Assembly: GCA_030867875.1 (NCBI GenBank)
Contig: JAOWCC010001634.1
Coordinates: 105,069,321 to 105,133,320, forward strand
DNA from: Actinernus sp. WN-2022
Lineage: Eukaryota; Cnidaria; Anthozoa; Actiniaria; Actinernidae
Direction: 5' to 3'
Length of the DNA stretch: 64,000 nucleotides
Under the pieces are notes generated by a model that was not told the DNA's origin, did no database searches, and was given only the letters and a program-made list of their open reading frames with translations. Made by a program: the position numbers and the translations under genes. The first letter of the stretch is position 1. Each line of letters starts with the position of its first letter. Positions 63,001-64,000 of the stretch are shown here, piece after piece.

Positions 63001-64000
63001 TTACAACTTTTTCACTTCTCGGCTGCTGTTGATTTCGTACGCGGCATCAAACTCGCAGTTCACGTACACGGATAGGATCTCGGTGACGCCTGCTGCAAAC
63101 TGAAGCCGGATGCCCAACGTCCCGTACTGTTGTATGTTCATGTGCGAGGCGCTGCCACTGCCGTCCGGGGTGAAGTCAAAACACAGGATGGCGTACCCCT
63201 TGTCCCAATCGGTCCGGGTAATGTCAATCCCATGGTTGGCGCTCATGGCGCCTTGGGACAGGAACAAGGTATTGTAACCGTCCAGGGTTTTCCCGGTCGC
63301 AAATTCGAGGCGGGAGAAGGGGGTGGGTGTGCCGTCGATCGTGACCGTCGCGCGGGTCATCCCGAACCTTTGGAAATGGAAAGGGTTCTTTTTCAGAGCC
63401 CCCAAACTGTTCGCACTCCCCATCAAGGCAAGGCGCATGCGTCGGGGGATGCGTCCGCCCAGGAAATCCGTTTTCTCAAAGGTGGTGTCCCCCAGGGAAA
63501 TGGTGAACATCCGTTCTTCTTCGCTGTTGTAAGGGTAGAGGACGGGCTGGGACACGAGTTTCACTTCGACGCTCTTCATGAAGTCCTTGTTGCAGACACT
63601 GACGCGACGGAAGAAAGTGACCCGCTTCAGCACGATTTTGGCGGCGGCCGCTTCCGCCGCCGCACTGTCCCCCATGAGGGCGAAGGCGTTGCTGGCGGGG
63701 GTGAGGCGGAATTCTAGCGGCACTCCGTTGAGGAGTAGTTTGTTGGTGAAGGCCGCGTCGATGTAAAACATCCCGGTCAGTTCCACCACGTTGCTGTCCT
63801 TGACGTAAGCCGCTCGCGTATTCAACCCTGCGTTGTCCCCGTCGATGGCGAAATCATCCATGGCGCCGGCCGAGTCTTTGTAGTACAACCCCGAGGTTAG
63901 GTAGGATTTCTTGGCGTCTGGAGTATAGTTGAGCAGGGTGCTGAGGTAGGCTTTGTAGGGGTAGGTTTTGGTGCTCATGGTCATCCTTTCCCCGTTCAAG
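63001..64000 (-). CDS. Polinton major capsid protein (double jelly-roll), N-terminus beyond window
   Basis: An uninterrupted frame of 332 codons reaching the right edge. The segments STKTYPYKAYLSTLLNY, DAKKSYLTSGLYYKD, NVVELTGMFYIDAAF, LLNGVPLEFRL and a final CFDFTPDGSG and YVNCEFDAAYEI are those of the F54H12.2-like capsid proteins of Polintons. The matching start would lie a hundred or more residues upstream, outside the window; the Met codons near 63,999 are internal. It forms hexon-like capsomers. Stop TAA at 63001-63003, 6 bp before the protease ATG. Confidence 0.92.
   Translation of the reverse strand, partial: LNGERMTMSTKTYPYKAYLSTLLNYTPDAKKSYLTSGLYYKDSAGAMDDFAIDGDNAGLNTRAAYVKDSNVVELTGMFYIDAAFTNKLLLNGVPLEFRLTPASNAFALMGDSAAAEAAAAKIVLKRVTFFRRVSVCNKDFMKSVEVKLVSQPVLYPYNSEEERMFTISLGDTTFEKTDFLGGRIPRRMRLALMGSANSLGALKKNPFHFQRFGMTRATVTIDGTPTPFSRLEFATGKTLDGYNTLFLSQGAMSANHGIDITRTDWDKGYAILCFDFTPDGSGSASHMNIQQYGTLGIRLQFAAGVTEILSVYVNCEFDAAYEINSSREVKKL

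Larger units (their letters stand above)
55279..64000. mobile_element. Polinton/Maverick (adintovirus-like) element, partial
   Basis: Contiguous GC-rich, densely coding DNA with the Polinton core set: protein-primed DNA polymerase B on +, and on - the major capsid protein, adenain-like protease and A32-type ATPase with several small virion-type ORFs, tightly packed and convergent on polB. The rest of the window is AT-rich. The element runs off the right edge; no integrase, penton protein or right terminus is in view. Genes are recognisable over their whole lengths, but four carry single-base frame breaks at homopolymers. Confidence 0.93.

Overview
The window reads as nuclear DNA of an invertebrate animal, most likely an anthozoan cnidarian such as a coral. 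That is an inference from the mix of mobile-element families (CR1/L2-like non-LTR elements, a THAP/Kolobok transposon with a P2X7-like gene, a Gypsy element, tRNA-derived SINEs, a Polinton) and from introns with GT-AG borders. No rRNA, CRISPR array, bacterial operon or convincing single-copy conserved host gene is visible. Most of bases 1-55,000 is AT-rich, repeat-dense DNA.

Layout. 1-800: end of a decayed non-LTR reverse transcriptase. 1-8 kb: mostly non-coding, with one possible membrane-protein exon (2.4-2.7 kb) and a 78-bp minisatellite (5.9-6.6 kb). 8.3-10.5 kb: 5'-truncated CR1/L2-like element. 11-20 kb: foldback MITEs, a 452-bp tandem duplication, a second minisatellite related to the first but inverted, a broken DDE transposase and dispersed hairpin repeats. 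21.1-23.9 kb: a compact group of small unidentified ORFs that may be an unclassified element, one inter-ORF segment being split by a twin-primed SINE insertion. 24-31 kb: a pogo/mariner-type MITE, a 54-bp minisatellite, duplicated SINEs and a 1.1-kb TIR element. 31.6-35.4 kb: nearly full-length endonuclease/RT non-LTR element with a 2A-like motif. 35,963-47,984: a Kolobok transposon with TTAA target duplications, carrying a THAP/transposase gene, a P2X7-like intracellular-domain gene, a nested Gypsy LTR retrotransposon (37,371-43,415) and a nested MITE. 48-55 kb: dispersed repeats and a large inverted duplication of an RT fragment.

From about 55.28 kb to the right edge the base composition changes abruptly to GC-rich and the DNA becomes densely coding. 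This is one end of a Polinton/Maverick (adintovirus-like) element: protein-primed family B DNA polymerase on the + strand (with a probable 132-bp 5' intron) and, convergent on the - strand, major capsid protein, adenain-like protease, A32/FtsK-type packaging ATPase and several small basic or hydrophobic virion-type proteins. Polymerase would copy the element, ATPase would package it, and protease and capsid protein would build and mature particles. Four of these genes carry a single-nucleotide frameshift at a homopolymer run, so the copy is either recently decayed or affected by homopolymer sequencing errors. Integrase, penton and the other terminus lie outside the window or are absent.
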